Positions 13,855 to 25,437 of a stretch of 64,000 bases of DNA are shown here, one piece after another. Source of the stretch: Agriotes lineatus (Eukaryota; Arthropoda; Insecta; Coleoptera; Elateridae). Under the pieces are notes generated by a model. That model did not search any database. It was not told where the DNA came from and was given only the letters and a program-made list of their open reading frames with translations. The stretch covers positions 81,049,061 through 81,113,060 of the forward strand of contig OW679203.1 of assembly GCA_940337035.1 (NCBI GenBank), in the 5' to 3' direction. Positions within the stretch are counted from its first letter, which is position 1. Each line of letters opens with the position of its first letter. Position numbers and translations under genes: made by a program.

Positions 13855-14452
13855 ATATACGGATGGGGCCATAATTATACAGATTGTCTGCAGGTACTAG
13901 TTACACACCGTAACTAGATACAGAAACGGTTTGTTTGTCTTAAAATTCTAAACCATCTCTGTATCTAGTTACCGTGTGTACCTAGTACTTGCAGATAATC
14001 TGTATAAGAATGCGGCAGGCTACTTGGACCATTGCAAAAGCAAGGAGAATATGCATGTTGCCGTCGTGGTGTTTAACAAACGAAAAATCAATGTACGATA
14101 GCGGTAGGTTGTTAGGATCATTATAAATACAAGGTATAAATTTGATTTACGGCCACATGTAAAGTCCCCTTTCTTTTACTGTGGTCTTAGTGTCCTGCCG
14201 CAATCTTTATAACAGCAATGATATAACATGCACAACAAAACAGAATATTTGAGTAAGAAAGAGATAACCACCAAAAAAAAAATATTTTAGTAGACATGTT
14301 TAGTTCACATATGTCATAATTAAAATGAGAGTCAAGGCTACTCGGATATTTGCTTCTATGTTGATCTCTTTCTTACTCAAGCAATACGTGTTACTTTCTT
14401 GTTCATTTTATCTCATTGCTGTTATATATCATTCTGGCCCCATCGGTATATA
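13855..14452. repeat. Nested inverted-repeat element
   Basis: The outer arms are about 13855-13875 and 14431-14452 (GGATGGGGCC against GGCCCCATC). The arm continues on the right into a stretch (about 14363-14425) whose complement is on the left at 14206-14262, so the left arm is interrupted between about 13876 and 14206. That interruption consists of a hairpin at 13876-14006 and a second inverted repeat whose ends are GAATGCGGCAGG (about 14008) and CCTGCCGCAATC (about 14193). The simplest reading is a foldback MITE that received one or two smaller foldback elements. Confidence 0.65.
13876..14006. repeat. 131-bp near-perfect hairpin MITE
   Basis: Arms of about 57 bp (13876-13932 and 13951-14006) begin and end with TATACAG...CTGTATA and are separated by an 18-bp centre. 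Related sequence recurs at 15041-15249 in the opposite orientation, so this is a repeat family and not a one-off palindrome. No coding capacity. Confidence 0.7.
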
Positions 14453-15040
14453 AGACTTCTTTAACTGCGTCGGTTAGAGATGTTGAGGTAATTTTCTATA
14501 TGTTTAATATGTATTTAGATACCAGTGAACCAGCGATAATGTTCAACAGCAATTAGTTTAAACCTGTGCTGGTTAATCTTATCTGTGACAGCACATAGGT
14601 AATAATGGTGCTGTATCGATTTGCGACATTGATGTTGAATATTTTTCCAACATCTGTTGTCATGGGGGTTATCTATCTATTTCATTTTACTACCAATCTA
14701 TTTCTGACTATAAGGGTGTGCGCACTTCTTCCAAAACATGTAAGTAACATTTTTAACTTGGTAGCAAGTAGATGATCGTATCAGTACTGTTTTGGTCTTA
14801 TAACTAATAGTAGAAAGAGATACAGATTCGCAATCGTCACGGACGGAAATAGAGCAAAAATTTTCAAAACGCCGTTTGTAAAACACCAACGACAGTGGGA
14901 AAGTGCGGTTAACCATCCCACGTTAGATCACTGTCTAACGTAAGTCAATCAACTCAAGAAATAGATGATCTAAGAACAATCCCGAAACGAAGACTTCAGA
15001 AGGGCGTGCATGGTACTAACACTGTGTAAAATAAGTTACA

Positions 15041-15249
15041 TATACAGGTTTTCTGCAGCTACTAGGTACACACGGTTACCAGATACAGAGACGGTTTCAA
15101 ATTTTAAGACAAACAATATTTTAAAAGCTGTGTTTGGCAACCGCTCAAGCTCTTCAGTAAAGCGGGTTGCCTATGCAAACATTTGCAAGGGCAAACTGGC
15201 AAATACATTTGTTCGTGATAGTACTTAGTACCTGCAGACAATCTGTATA
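15041..15249. repeat. Second copy of the TATACAG hairpin family
   Basis: Starts TATACAGG and ends CTGTATA. The left 75 bp matches the reverse complement of the hairpin at 13876-14006. The right arm matches only over about 28 bp, and about 100 bp of unrelated sequence lies between. It therefore has the same ends with a different centre. It sits only about 45 bp from the left end of the transposon that starts at 15293. Confidence 0.6.
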
Positions 15250-15292
15250 AGAGCTGAAAAATCAGCAAAACAAAAAACCAGTAAACACAACA

Positions 15293-15802
15293 TAGTAGAG
15301 AGGCCAAACTAAATTATCTCGTCAAATAACGATTTTCGTGGGACTGAGTAGCTTTATACCGACAAGTGGTACCTTCTTATTCGGTGGTGTTTCCTGAGTA
15401 TGAAAAATCATGTTGTCGCTTTGTCAGCCTGTGGAGGGAAGAGCTATGAGGTCACAAATATGGCCATTCTTCGTTCCAGGTTTTAGTACAGTAAAACTAA
15501 GGTTTAACCCAAACATCCAAAAAAAAAGTTCTAACCAGCAACAAACTGTTTAGTACCCTCCTCTCAATAGGTGGTAAAAAATTGCACAACATTGCGCGTC
15601 GGGTTTAGGAGGGAGGGGGTGGAAATATGGTAAAATGGTAGGTTTCAACAGTTCTACAGTTTTTCGCAAATATCTCGTTAACTGCGAGGTTTAGCGCAAA
15701 CTTTATCTTAAACAAAATTAATCTATATTTAATTTGCAATAAAAATGGTCTTATGCATTTTTGACTTCCAGACAAGGGTTACAGAGATATGGAAGGGGTA
15801 AT
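15293..15802. repeat. Left terminal inverted repeat of Academ-like element
   Basis: Matches the reverse complement of 17583-18080 with scattered substitutions and small gaps. Landmarks shared in inverse order include GTGGGACTGAGTAG near the outer end, CCACAGGCTG about 100 bp in, and GAGATATGGA near the inner end. Confidence 0.75.
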
Positions 15803-15930
15803 GATGTCATTATTTTCCAGTTAGCTTGGTATTCATCGTACTCACTTGAAAATGAGTATGTTTCGTTATAAAGAGTATGTTTCGTTATAAAAAGTACTTA
15901 GTGACGCATCAATAAGATAGGAACATTTGT

Positions 15931-16078
15931 ATGTGTGTATGTATGTATGTTGGTACAGAGCTGGCAACTCTGCTACCATATAGGTGGAAACAACAAATGC
16001 TGAAGAATCGTCGAAAGACGCCCTATGCTTCTACAGGAGCAAAAAGGAATGATGATGATGATGTATGTATGTACAGCT
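15931..16078. repeat. GTAT and ATG microsatellites inside the Academ-like element
   Basis: TATGTGTGTATGTATGTATG near 15931 and ATGATGATGATG then TATGTATGTAC near 16050-16072. They lie between the left inverted repeat and the broken gene, where they explain two chance open frames. Confidence 0.7.
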
Positions 16079-16377
16079 ATGTGTATGTATATGATAATAT
16101 ATCTACATTGCTCCTCTCATTTGTCGCTTTTATCTTCATTTTGCCTATTTATCCCTTTGAATAATTCATCATATCGTTTTTATCGTTCCCATTTGTGTTT
16201 TTATAATTACACCTACTTAAATTACCTCTATCTTTTGTCATATCATCCTAAAAAGATAAAATCATGTGGATATCATTAAAACGGGGTTAACTTCAAACTT
16301 TATCTAATAAGCTTTAACAAAAAGAATGGAAATTGTTTTTCTTCACAATACATGCTTTTCAGTAAATTCAATGTTCT

Positions 16378-16812
16378 TCAATGAAAAGTGGTATGTACAA
16401 CGTACAAGGTAGTTACATAATAATAAAAAACAGCAATCAGTAACCTAAAAACCTTCAAGCTCTTTTGCATGTTGAACAGTATATCTTCATCGATAACGTC
16501 GTCAATAATTAGTGCATCTCTGTTGGTGCACCCATGTCCGGAGCAATTCTTGCACATGTTTGAGCATTTTAAGCCACTCTGTCGACGCTTACAGTTCCTG
16601 ACACACCCCTCATTGCAAGTGTAAACAATGAGGGAGAGCAATTTTTCAGGATCAGCTGCCTTTGTGGTTGCAACTGGACGCACATAACCACCAATTCTTT
16701 TCCAACCCCATTTTAGTGAATCTTTATTGACACTGAGCCATTGCTGCACTTGATGGTAAACTCTATAAGAGTGTTGTTTTGCAGCTACTGAAGTAGGGGA
16801 AAGTACAGCCAA
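16378..16812 (-). pseudogene. Transposon protein, C-terminal cysteine-cluster part (broken)
   Basis: Continuation of the gene at 16883-17497 in another frame; between 16883 and 16812 one stop and a frameshift separate them. The segment contains the block LSPTSVAAKQHSYRVYHQVQ, then seven cysteines in the order CNEGC, VRNC, SGLKC, SNMC, KNC, SGHGC, followed by TNRDAL. This looks like the cysteine-rich tail of a widespread insect transposon protein and is roughly similar to CXC-type zinc-binding modules; one expected cysteine seems to be lost (KRRQSGLKC). The end of the frame past about residue 115 is probably read-through. Confidence 0.55.
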
Positions 16813-16882
16813 CCTGAAATTTGTGTGTACAGGCTCCTTTGCGATGGTCTACAATTAACATTGATGGCGCAGAGTATCCAAA

Positions 16883-17497
16883 TTATCTGCATTTGTTGAT
16901 GCAAATATCGAAAGGAAGAAATGGTTTCCAGCCAGCTACTACATCTGGGTCTGCATTTGGGTGGTTAAAAATCAACTGCTTTATGTAAAGCTCCTTGTCA
17001 CGTCGCACTTTTTCAAAAGGAGTTATTTTTCCCTTTCTATCAATTGAAGGATTCCCCGATATCACGCTGAATGTCTCCAATGCAGTAAACTTTTTCTTTT
17101 TAGTTATACCTTTCTTCGGTACGACCATCTTCAACTGTTTGTTGGCTGGAGCATGAACAACCAACAAAACCAATAAATCGGTGTCATTGCCAATTACGAT
17201 ACCCTCTGTTTCCTTCTTTTATTCTTCAATTGCAGTAAAAACGATCTTCGTGTCAGCATCACATTCTGCCTGAATCACTTTGCACCCAGCTTGCTGTAAG
17301 TGTACAGTGATGAGATTAATCAGTTGTATTTTGTTCTTAATATTAGTTAGAAATTTTGCTTCTCCTAGAGTGACATTAATTCCATCTTCCACTTTCACTT
17401 CAACATGTGTAGTAGTGGATGATCTGCGTAAATGTTGTTCGTCTTTTATGCTTGGTGCTTTACCATAACCATCTGGCCTCTCCACTTCCATGACCAC
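16883..17497 (-). pseudogene. Transposon protein, XPG/PIN-like nuclease segment (broken)
   Basis: The frame runs from 17497 to 16883 with one in-frame TAA at 17219-17221. Before the stop are the stretches DGYGKAPSIKDEQHLRR and AGCKVIQAECDADTKIV; after it comes GIVIGNDTDLLVLLV. The ExxxDAD and DTDLL arrangement is that of the acidic metal-binding residues of FEN/XPG/PIN nucleases. Downstream, around 17040-17060, the family signature that I recall as a CDTTS-type motif has degraded to NPSID. The protein lacks its N-terminal region. It lies inside long terminal inverted repeats, so it belongs to the transposon. I am fairly sure of the family resemblance, less sure of the nuclease assignment. Confidence 0.55.
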
Positions 17498-17582
17498 TTT
17501 ATATAATACACTTGGAGCGAATATTACGAGTTCATAAGCGTGATTTTTGCTTTTTTTGACAAACAGAAAAAGTTACATTTTT

Positions 17583-18080
17583 ACTCCCTCCATATCTCCG
17601 TAATCCTTTACTGGAGTGCAAAAATTCATAAAACCATTTTTATTGTAAATTAAATGTACATTAATTTTGTATAAGATAAAGTCTGCGCTAAACCTTGCAG
17701 TTAACGAGATATTTGCGAAAAACTGTAAAACTGTTGAAACCTACCATTTTACCACCTTTCCAACCCCCTCCCGCCTAAATCCGACGCGCAAGGTCATGCA
17801 ACTTTTTCCCACTTACTAAGAGGAGGGTACTAAACAGTTTGCCGCTGGGTAGAATTTTCTATATTGGATGTTTGGGTTAAACCTAGTTTCACTGTATTAA
17901 AACCTGATACCAAGAATCGCCATCTTCGTGACGTCATAGCTCCTCACTCCACAGGCTGGCAAAGCGACAACAGGAGTTTTTCTACTAAGAAAACACCGCT
18001 GATTACAATGGTATCAGTTGTCGGTATAAACCTACTCAGTCCCACGAAAATAATTATTAATTCACTTGGCCTCCCTACTA
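17583..18080. repeat. Right terminal inverted repeat of Academ-like element
   Basis: Inverse copy of 15293-15802. The broken gene begins on the minus strand just inside its inner end, so the 5' part of the original gene has probably been lost to the repeat boundary. Confidence 0.75.
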
Positions 18081-18083
18081 ACA

Positions 18084-19657
18084 GGAAAAATCGCCACAAA
18101 CATATTTAACAAACAGCTCTTTGTCATTAACAAGATGGTATTATAGGAGAGACAGTAATATCAGGATATATTCCTAATTTTAACTCGGTACCCGCACAAG
18201 AGTATCGATGAGAGCATGAAAGGCTCTAAAACCATCAGAGAGTTAAACCCAATCTTGCTACTGGAAAGGGTTGTTATCAAATATCTCAAAGAATGACTAA
18301 CAAGATAATGCTTGCAGATAAAAGCCATGTAGCAACTGAAACATTTATCTATAAAATTTCTGGCAGCAACAAACTTTCCATAGACTTAACATCAAGAATT
18401 GAACGGAAACCTATATGAAAATCAATATAGTATAAAAACCTCGCATATCTATGTTTCGTGTTCAAAGCTTTGACAGAGTAGAGAAAGTGTTCAATTCAAT
18501 TCGTAATCTTGATGAAGAATATACATGTATACGGATAATACCAAGAAAATTATTACACCTACAGATACTACAAAGTGTATGAAAGTAATAACTGATATTA
18601 GAGAAGGTTATTTCCTGATATCTTTTCGCATTAATTCAATAATAGGTAGACTTTGCAAAGCCGTAAGGAATAAACAAGGATACAAAATGGGAAACAAAAA
18701 CAATATCATTCTCTCCTGTGCAGCTGATGTGGCACTATCCATACTCACTTCGGGCCACATTGCAATCACTGCATTTCCAGTTAGGACGCACATCTCTCTC
18801 TTGTTTTAACGATAAAATCATAAGACCTTATACTAGTTTTATCAGTAAAATACGTTTTTTAACGAAACAGTTCTTGCCTATCAAAATTTATTGCAATAAA
18901 TTGTCATTAATCAAAAACCCGAGCTCGTTAAGGCGAGAATTTTATATGCTGCTTATTTCGAGTCAATTTTGCTCTGAAACAGCAATATGCAGGTGTTAAA
19001 CAATGAAATTCCACCAAAAATACATTCCAGAAATGAAAACCAAACAGTTTCCTAGTAAGACAGAGATAGAGACGGAGGAGTTCTCCAAAGAAGGAGATAA
19101 TAATATTTTTCACCACGGTGAAAATGAAGGATTGCTAACTAAAATACTGATCCAAGCGCTGTTATTGGACAAAAACAAATATTTCACAGTTGAAGAAATG
19201 TGTCACTACTTTTAATAAATACCAATAATGCCATTTTTGAAGATACATTTTTGAAACTTGCTAGATAGTATGTATTTAAAAAACGTCGCATTTTAACGTA
19301 GATGTAAATTATCTACCATTTTCGGCTTCGGCGGAAGTGATACCAACTTTTAATTTTCAAATAGAATACTTTGTATATTATTGGATTTTTAGATTCTGCA
19401 TAAGTTCCTGAATGTAGTGACATCATGTAGGTCATATTTTAAGAATCAAAAGTTTTTTAAATTTATTTATTACATTTATTTAGGTGTGCCATGACGGTTA
19501 CGATTTATTTCAATCGACCCATGTAATGCTAGAAAAATCGAAACCACGTCGGAAATATTCAATTCTGTCATTCATCACTAAACAAAGTTTTTTTAAATGG
19601 TTTTTGAGACGAAACTCAGTTCGTTCAAATAGAACCATCTTGGCACGAAGATATACT
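18084..19657. other. No gene recognised
   Basis: AT-rich sequence between two transposons. Open frames at 18525-18809 and 19003-19215 show no known motif. Nothing else seen. Confidence 0.45.
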
Positions 19658-19827
19658 GTTGCGATCGCATCACCTATGTTTAGTTGTTAAGGCGACGATC
19701 CAACAAAGTTATAAAATAGTCCTATAACGTACAGACGCATTTTTATTCTCTTTCGAAATTCAAGTGATATCTTCAATAAATTAGAGGATTACTTACATAC
19801 AACTCTATGAAGTAACATCTCTTAATA
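19658..19827 (+). repeat. Left LTR
   Basis: Shares TGTTAGT-like start, the block GTTGTTAAGGCGACGAT, the block ACAGACGCATTTTTATTCT and the end block ACATACAACTCTATGAA with the right copy. It is uninterrupted, so it shows what the right copy looked like before the insertion. Confidence 0.6.
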
Positions 19828-20897
19828 TATGGTGACCCTTCGACGAATTGCACACGCACTCTGGACAGCTGATCTCGTCCGAAAACTTCCTTCAACGAGG
19901 GTATGCAATCGCCTTTACCGTCTGCTGTAATTTGCTTAGCTGGAATGCCATCCACAACGAATAGAGGTAAGATGGACACACTCATGGGATGCCTTCTGCT
20001 GCAGTAAACAATACCAGTCAACATAAATGCAGTAACAATTCTCGTTTACTTCTAAATGTTACTACGAAAGCTTGTACGTCAGCTTACCAAAATTATAGCA
20101 TCATAACCATCGATAGGTCAATTATGGCACTTCCGCGGAACCCTCTATAAGGCTCTCCTATCGTTACTCAATAGTCTCAACAAAGTTTTTGCATATAACC
20201 TACGGTCTTCAAATAGTAGTTTCTTTTTTCAATTGACATTTTGCAATACCTTTAAGGCAGCATCGTTTGTGCGCACATCTCGCAAATAATGCGACCAAGT
20301 GCAATAACCCATATTCTTTTTCCAACATCCGACCTCGGTCCAATCTCTGTGTCAGCCACACGTGCTCGGTCATTTATCGACTCTTGCACATCCGTAGTTC
20401 CGTCCACAACCTGCTCTTGCTGCCCGCGTGCCTCCATGGCCTACCCTGGTCCGATACGTGCAGCAAACCCTTGTGCTCGATCACATTCTGAACAGCTCAC
20501 ATCTTCAGTTGCGAACATACTTAGGTCCTTTTAAGTTTGTTAACACACAAATAACTACATACCACTGGAAGACATTGCCGGGACAGTCAGTTTTATTCTG
20601 TTGGTCCCGCCTACTTTTAGATCAACAAAGCTTCCACGCTTCCATGTGCTTATTTGTTTGTTGCTATATTTTTTTCTTACTTTTTCATGTATACGCTTGT
20701 CGTTTTCTCACTTTTCAGCTTTCATCTCTGAAGTAGGAGGAGACTACCCAGACTCGCGCAACCAGTGGCAGTGTTCTGTTTCCGTTATTCGTTATTTTAT
20801 TATTGTTTTTATTATTGTTGTTGTTACTAATTTTAAGGATAGTTGAAAAGATCCAGTCGGTTTTGTAGCCAAATATACTCCTGCTATTTTTTCTTTT

Positions 20898-20920
20898 AGG
20901 TGGAGGGGGTGGGGGAGAAA
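20898..20920 (+). other. Polypurine tract
   Basis: AGGTGGAGGGGGTGGGGGAG followed by AAA, immediately upstream of the right LTR start TGTTGTGATC. Position and composition are those of the plus-strand primer site of an LTR retroelement, which sets the element's orientation as plus. Confidence 0.6.
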
Positions 20921-21066
20921 TGTTGTGATCACATCGCCTATGTTTAGTTGTTAAGGCGACGATTCAACAAAAATATGAAAGTTATTAAGTAGTATTATAA
21001 CATACAGACGCATTTTTATTCTATGCTTGGAAATTGTGATATCTTCAATAAATTAGGGAATTACTT

Positions 21067-22341
21067 TGTCAGGTCATTTTGTATTTTAATTAGCCACCTA
21101 GGCTTTAGGGCAGCGTGCCCGTATGTTAAACCCTTTTAGTTACTTATTTGGCTTCATCGCCTAATTCCATAATAATGATTTTGTACATATTTGGCCTCAA
21201 GCGCAGTATTTCTCGTCATCCGGGGCACCCCTTTCTTGGTACTTTGACAGTCGGGTGTTAACGCTCGCAGGATTTCCGAACCTTCTAGAATTTACGCTGT
21301 TGGTGTGACTGCGAGGCCTCGCGCTGTCTTTGTCACCGGAACTTATTTGTTTTATTGGGCGCATCGCAATTGGCTGTCGAGAGTCACGTGGTAACGCCGT
21401 TTTGGCTCACGCCACTGCGGGCGTCCGAACGCTTCTTGCGGGGATTCAGCCGAGAGCCGTCGATCTAAGAGGTCGGATAGTGTGTGTTCGTGCGGCGCTC
21501 CCGCCCTTGGCGGGGGCGTCAGCCTTTTCCCGTCTCGTGCTGCTTCAGCAAGTGTTTGATAAATTGTTTCGCCTTAAGCGAGAGTGGCAGTTCAACTCAG
21601 GCAATTGAACAAGGATAGTGTGTGTGTTCGTGCGGCGCTCCCGCCCTTGGCGCCACAGGCAACCTGTTTCCCGCCAGCTGGACCGCATGCCGATCACTTG
21701 GGCCGTCACCAATAAAATTAAGGTATTTGTAACCATTGAATCATACTAACTTCTCGTGCGCGAGCTGTGCGCTTAATCATGTGAATAATTGCTGAACTCT
21801 TGGCATACGTGCTGTAAGGCGGCAACGCCAGTTTGGTCGCGGTAAAATTGCATGTGCGCGAACTTGATTTGAAATCTTGTGCACCGTTAAAAAACGTACC
21901 CTTCCCATCTTAAATTGTTGTCGCGAAGTGGCGTCGCGCGCTCATTTTTGATCTAATCACTTCCCTTACTTGGGCTTTGCTGTGTTTGCCCAAATTATCA
22001 TGTGAGCATTTTTATGAACAAACGTTCCCTTTGTGGGAGTCATATGTCAAACTGCTTTTGATTTCGTACAGTTATGCGTGTTGTTTAGTAACAGTAGTGC
22101 GCCTATCAGCTGATGCTTATTTATAAGAATTAACGCAATGTTTGCGGCACGCTTTGCTGCCAAAATGTAAGATTTGAATAATAGACGCTTATCTAATTAA
22201 GAGACGCTTTATTCTTGGTCGCTTTGTGCATGTTCTGTTTCAGCGTGCGCCCATCATCGAGGAGATAAATGTACGGTGGAGCCAGTGAGATCAGAGCGTG
22301 CAGGTAAGCTTGGTGGTGACATTGCGTTCAAGTCCGTAACA
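21067..22341. mobile_element. 1275-bp solo LTR inserted in another LTR
   Basis: Begins TGTCAGGTCA and ends CCGTAACA, that is TG...CA. It is flanked by the direct repeat ACTT (21063-21066 and 22342-22345). Removing it leaves sequence that aligns with the uninterrupted left LTR at 19658, so the insertion is directly visible. It is GC-richer than its host, contains an AATAAA near 21712, and carries a duplicated block of about 38 bp (about 21477 and 21616, sharing GTTCGTGCGGCGCTCCCGCC). The length is that of a long LTR; the parent element is not in the window. Confidence 0.7.
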
Positions 22342-22379
22342 ACTTACATACAACTCTATGAACTAACATTCCTTAATAG

Positions 22380-25300
22380 TACTATTCAATACTACATTAA
22401 TAAGAAATCTACTCATATGTTTTATTTAAATGTACGACTAATACAATCTAAATTACAGCTAAGAGATGATTTAAAAATGTATTTTACTTCAATTTGGAAC
22501 CGTTGTTGGGCGTAAAGGTTGGTAGCAACCAGTACTTACTGTGGGCGTTTTCTAAAAATAAATCTCTTATATACATTTGCGGGGCTGGCAAGTTGTTTAT
22601 CGATCCTTTTATCTTCTGCGTTGGACACCGGGTTCGTGTAATCGTGTTTAAAAAGTTGTGTCGTTGTTACCATTCCATTTGGTTTCTTTTTGCAGATAAC
22701 CAAATCTAACTGCTTCACCTCACAGATTGCCTCAACTTGTTGCATTTATTGGATTTTAACCTTGCTGCTTCTGACTGACAGCTCCCAAATAAAATAAACA
22801 CAAAAAAGAGTTAAAACTATTTAATTATTTTTACGGCTCAGCTCTTAACCCAACTTTTGATAAATACATATAACTCATTTGCATTTTAATGTACACATAT
22901 TCTCATGTTATCTTAGACTGGCAAAATATGGAAAGAGGTGAGCTCAGCTCTGCGAACGCTTATATAGCAACTGCAATTTCTTTTGAAACAATTGCTTTGA
23001 CATTTGATTGAATGCGAAATTACCCTACCACTAAAATTGATTCTAAAGTGCTGTAATATTTTAAACTGCCATATTTGCAGGTATTTCTAACATCTATTAA
23101 ATATTATTATATTAGGAAAATTAATTATTAAAAACAAGTAAAATCGATTTATTACGATTTACGATACGTACGTAAGACTAAACTTATTACAGATCATATA
23201 AATAATAGTTTAACAAGTTATAAAGAACAGAGGATAGCGGCGGGGGTAAAGCAAAATAGCTCGAGCCATTTCAAATAAATTAGAAGTGACCAAACTTTGA
23301 AATCCTGTTTCCCAATTAGCTAAAAATTTCGTTTTAAAATGGGCACCCTGTATTATATCTAACTGGAGATATCGAATTAGATTTAAAAGTTTATTTCGTT
23401 TTGTGTTTGTCTACCTATTTGTTATATTGTATTAACGTCAAAAGTATATATTTCTGTTCAAAAATTTACCAAAGAATGAACGTTAAATTGTTTTAAATAT
23501 TTTATTGTTATTACATTATTCGTTTTTTGTAAAAATTATTACTGTGATTATTACAATTGAAATGAAAGATCAAAGACCATTATTGATCCTAACAATAGTT
23601 TATAAATAGATTACCGCAGGTCAAAAACGTTAATTAGACTCCATAATAAAAGTAAATCACTTTAATCGTGGGCCCCTTGTGCAAGTTCCCTGGTGGGCCT
23701 TTTCTCTAACAATGCGAGCCTGATTGCTTACGAAAAAACATCGCATCAGGGTTTGGTGCAAGCTTTTGAGAACCACTGGCTAAATGGTCAGATTAGAGTA
23801 CATTAACCCAATGCACCAAATGTGATTGAAACACCCAAACCGTCTCTTGCTCTGCACTTTATCTAAATACAGTCTTCTGACAACCACCTGTGCGAAGTTA
23901 AGTTCATAGAAATTCATTCCAATCATCAATCAGTTTAAACAAGTAACTGTTTTAATTATTATCAATTTTTGACATGTAGTTTATTATGCAAAATTGTTCT
24001 GTTTCATGTCCTCTAACTACCCTTAAATTTGATGGCAGAGATCAGAAACAGCTGTATAAATAATAGATTGCAAACGAATAAAAGGGACAATATCCGTGAT
24101 ACCCAAGGAACACAAGAGATGGAAAAGGAGAAAGAATCGGAACAGAACGCTGTTTTATTACAGAATTATTGTGTGCTACGGTCAAAAATCAATTCTTTCT
24201 TATTTTTCCAGTTCATCACGCGCTATTCTGGCTGTAGCCGTCCGCACATTTCGAGAACGTTGAGCTCGATCTCTTTTCGGGCCCGCTAACTGGGTCACAA
24301 CGTCTTTTTCTTCTCATGGTTGCAGGTGTACCGGCGCGTGTTTTTTCGAAAATGCGTCTTTGTTTTGGTCCTCGTTTCCCACCGAACGTAAATATAATAT
24401 ATTTGTGCCCTTTAGGGGTTTGTTTAGTAATGGTTCAATGGGTGTAGTACGCCCTCTGTCCACTTCCGAACTTTCCGGATATCTATATTGAGTAATTCAG
24501 AGCAGATTATGGGATTTCATCCGCATCCTTCTTGTTGCAGGTTTATTTAAGAATTGATCATGAAAGTCGCCAAAGTCACGCTACTAGTTATGTTGCTGAA
24601 TTTCGGAACTCTTGCTGACGTTCAGTTATAGATATGAAAGCTTCTTTAGTCGAACGTTTGCAGGTTATGCTGCCTGCTTGCGGACACAGTCGTGGATCTC
24701 TCTGCCTTTGGGAAAATCTAAACGCATCGTCCAAGGTAAAAATGAACCTGTATTCAATTCAAAGTTTGAACTCACCGGCTAATCTAGGATTCTACTCCAA
24801 TCGTTGCTCCAGTTTTGCCTGTGAAATTATTGAAAAAAGAATCTGCCTTATCGTAGTGATTTTTTATTAACCCCATTGTTTTTGGCTTTACGATGTCACA
24901 GTGTATTTAACTTTTATGCCCGCTTGCCTCTTTTAGGCAAATTATTGTAAATTGGTCAATTTTTTGCAGTCAAAGACTCTGATAACAACGCTGTTTTAAA
25001 CTCTTGTAGTTAGCTTGTCAGAATTGAACTGGTTGTAAATATAACTTTCGCCTATAGCTGCCTCTAACTGTTCTACCTATTATTGCTCTTAATATAATTT
25101 TCTTTATGATATTTAGTCCTCTATGTATGTCTAATGCAAATAATTTATGCAACAAACCCTTCTGGGTTTATTTCAGGTCGTGTCGAATTTGGCTACGCAA
25201 ATCTTAATGAGTTTTCGTAAGCTAACAGACATATCGGTCATATTTAAAGACTGTTTGGCGTCTCCTGGTAATTTGACACTCTTTGATAATTTAAAAAACC

Positions 25301-25437
25301 TCATGCTTTATTTACTGTAGTTGGTCGCCCTTCTGATGTATCTATGTATCTTTAACGTTTGTTTGTTACGATTTGAACCTGTTTTCAGTATTGAGTATAA
25401 ATTGTCTGCGGCTTGAGTCTTGCTCGTGCAGATGTTA
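22380..25437. other. No gene recognised; 3' end may be an LTR
   Basis: AT-rich to about 24200, then GC-richer with splice-like AG and GT sites but no recognised domain. Because a primer-binding site starts at 25438, the last part of this stretch (perhaps 24.3-25.4 kb) may be a 5' LTR. I found no second copy to prove it. Confidence 0.35.

Larger units (their letters stand above)
15293..18080 (-). mobile_element. Academ-like DNA transposon with ~0.5 kb terminal inverted repeats
   Basis: Long inverted repeats bound the element: about 15293-15802 and 17583-18080. The outer ends are TAGTAGAGAGGCCA and its near complement TGGCCTCCCTACTA. Both are followed outward by ACA (15290-15292 and 18081-18083), a candidate 3-bp target duplication. 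Between them on the minus strand are pieces of one gene (17497 to 16378) with an XPG/PIN-like nuclease segment and a cysteine cluster. Known biology: Academ elements duplicate 3-4 bp and some encode an XPG-type nuclease. The superfamily assignment is my inference. The gene is broken, so this copy is dead. The 15803-16377 part holds GTAT and ATG microsatellites and may include a further insertion. Confidence 0.65.
19658..22378 (+). mobile_element. Small LTR element (CsRn1/gypsy-like primer site), split by a solo LTR
   Basis: A direct repeat of about 170-180 bp flanks about 1.09 kb. The left copy is 19658-19827. The right copy is 20921-21066 plus 22346-22378, with a foreign 1275-bp piece in between. 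Both copies start TGTTG. Right after the left copy is TGGTGACCC (19830-19838), the complement of the 3' end of tRNA-Trp, the primer typical of the CsRn1 clade of gypsy elements. Right before the right copy is a purine tract (20898-20920). The internal part has no recognisable gag or pol, so the copy is non-autonomous or deleted. The flanks ATAC and GTAC may be a decayed target duplication. Confidence 0.6.

Noticed and set aside
17864..18109. 81-codon plus frame in the right inverted repeat of the Academ-like element
   Set aside because: It reads through non-coding inverted repeat and past the transposon end.
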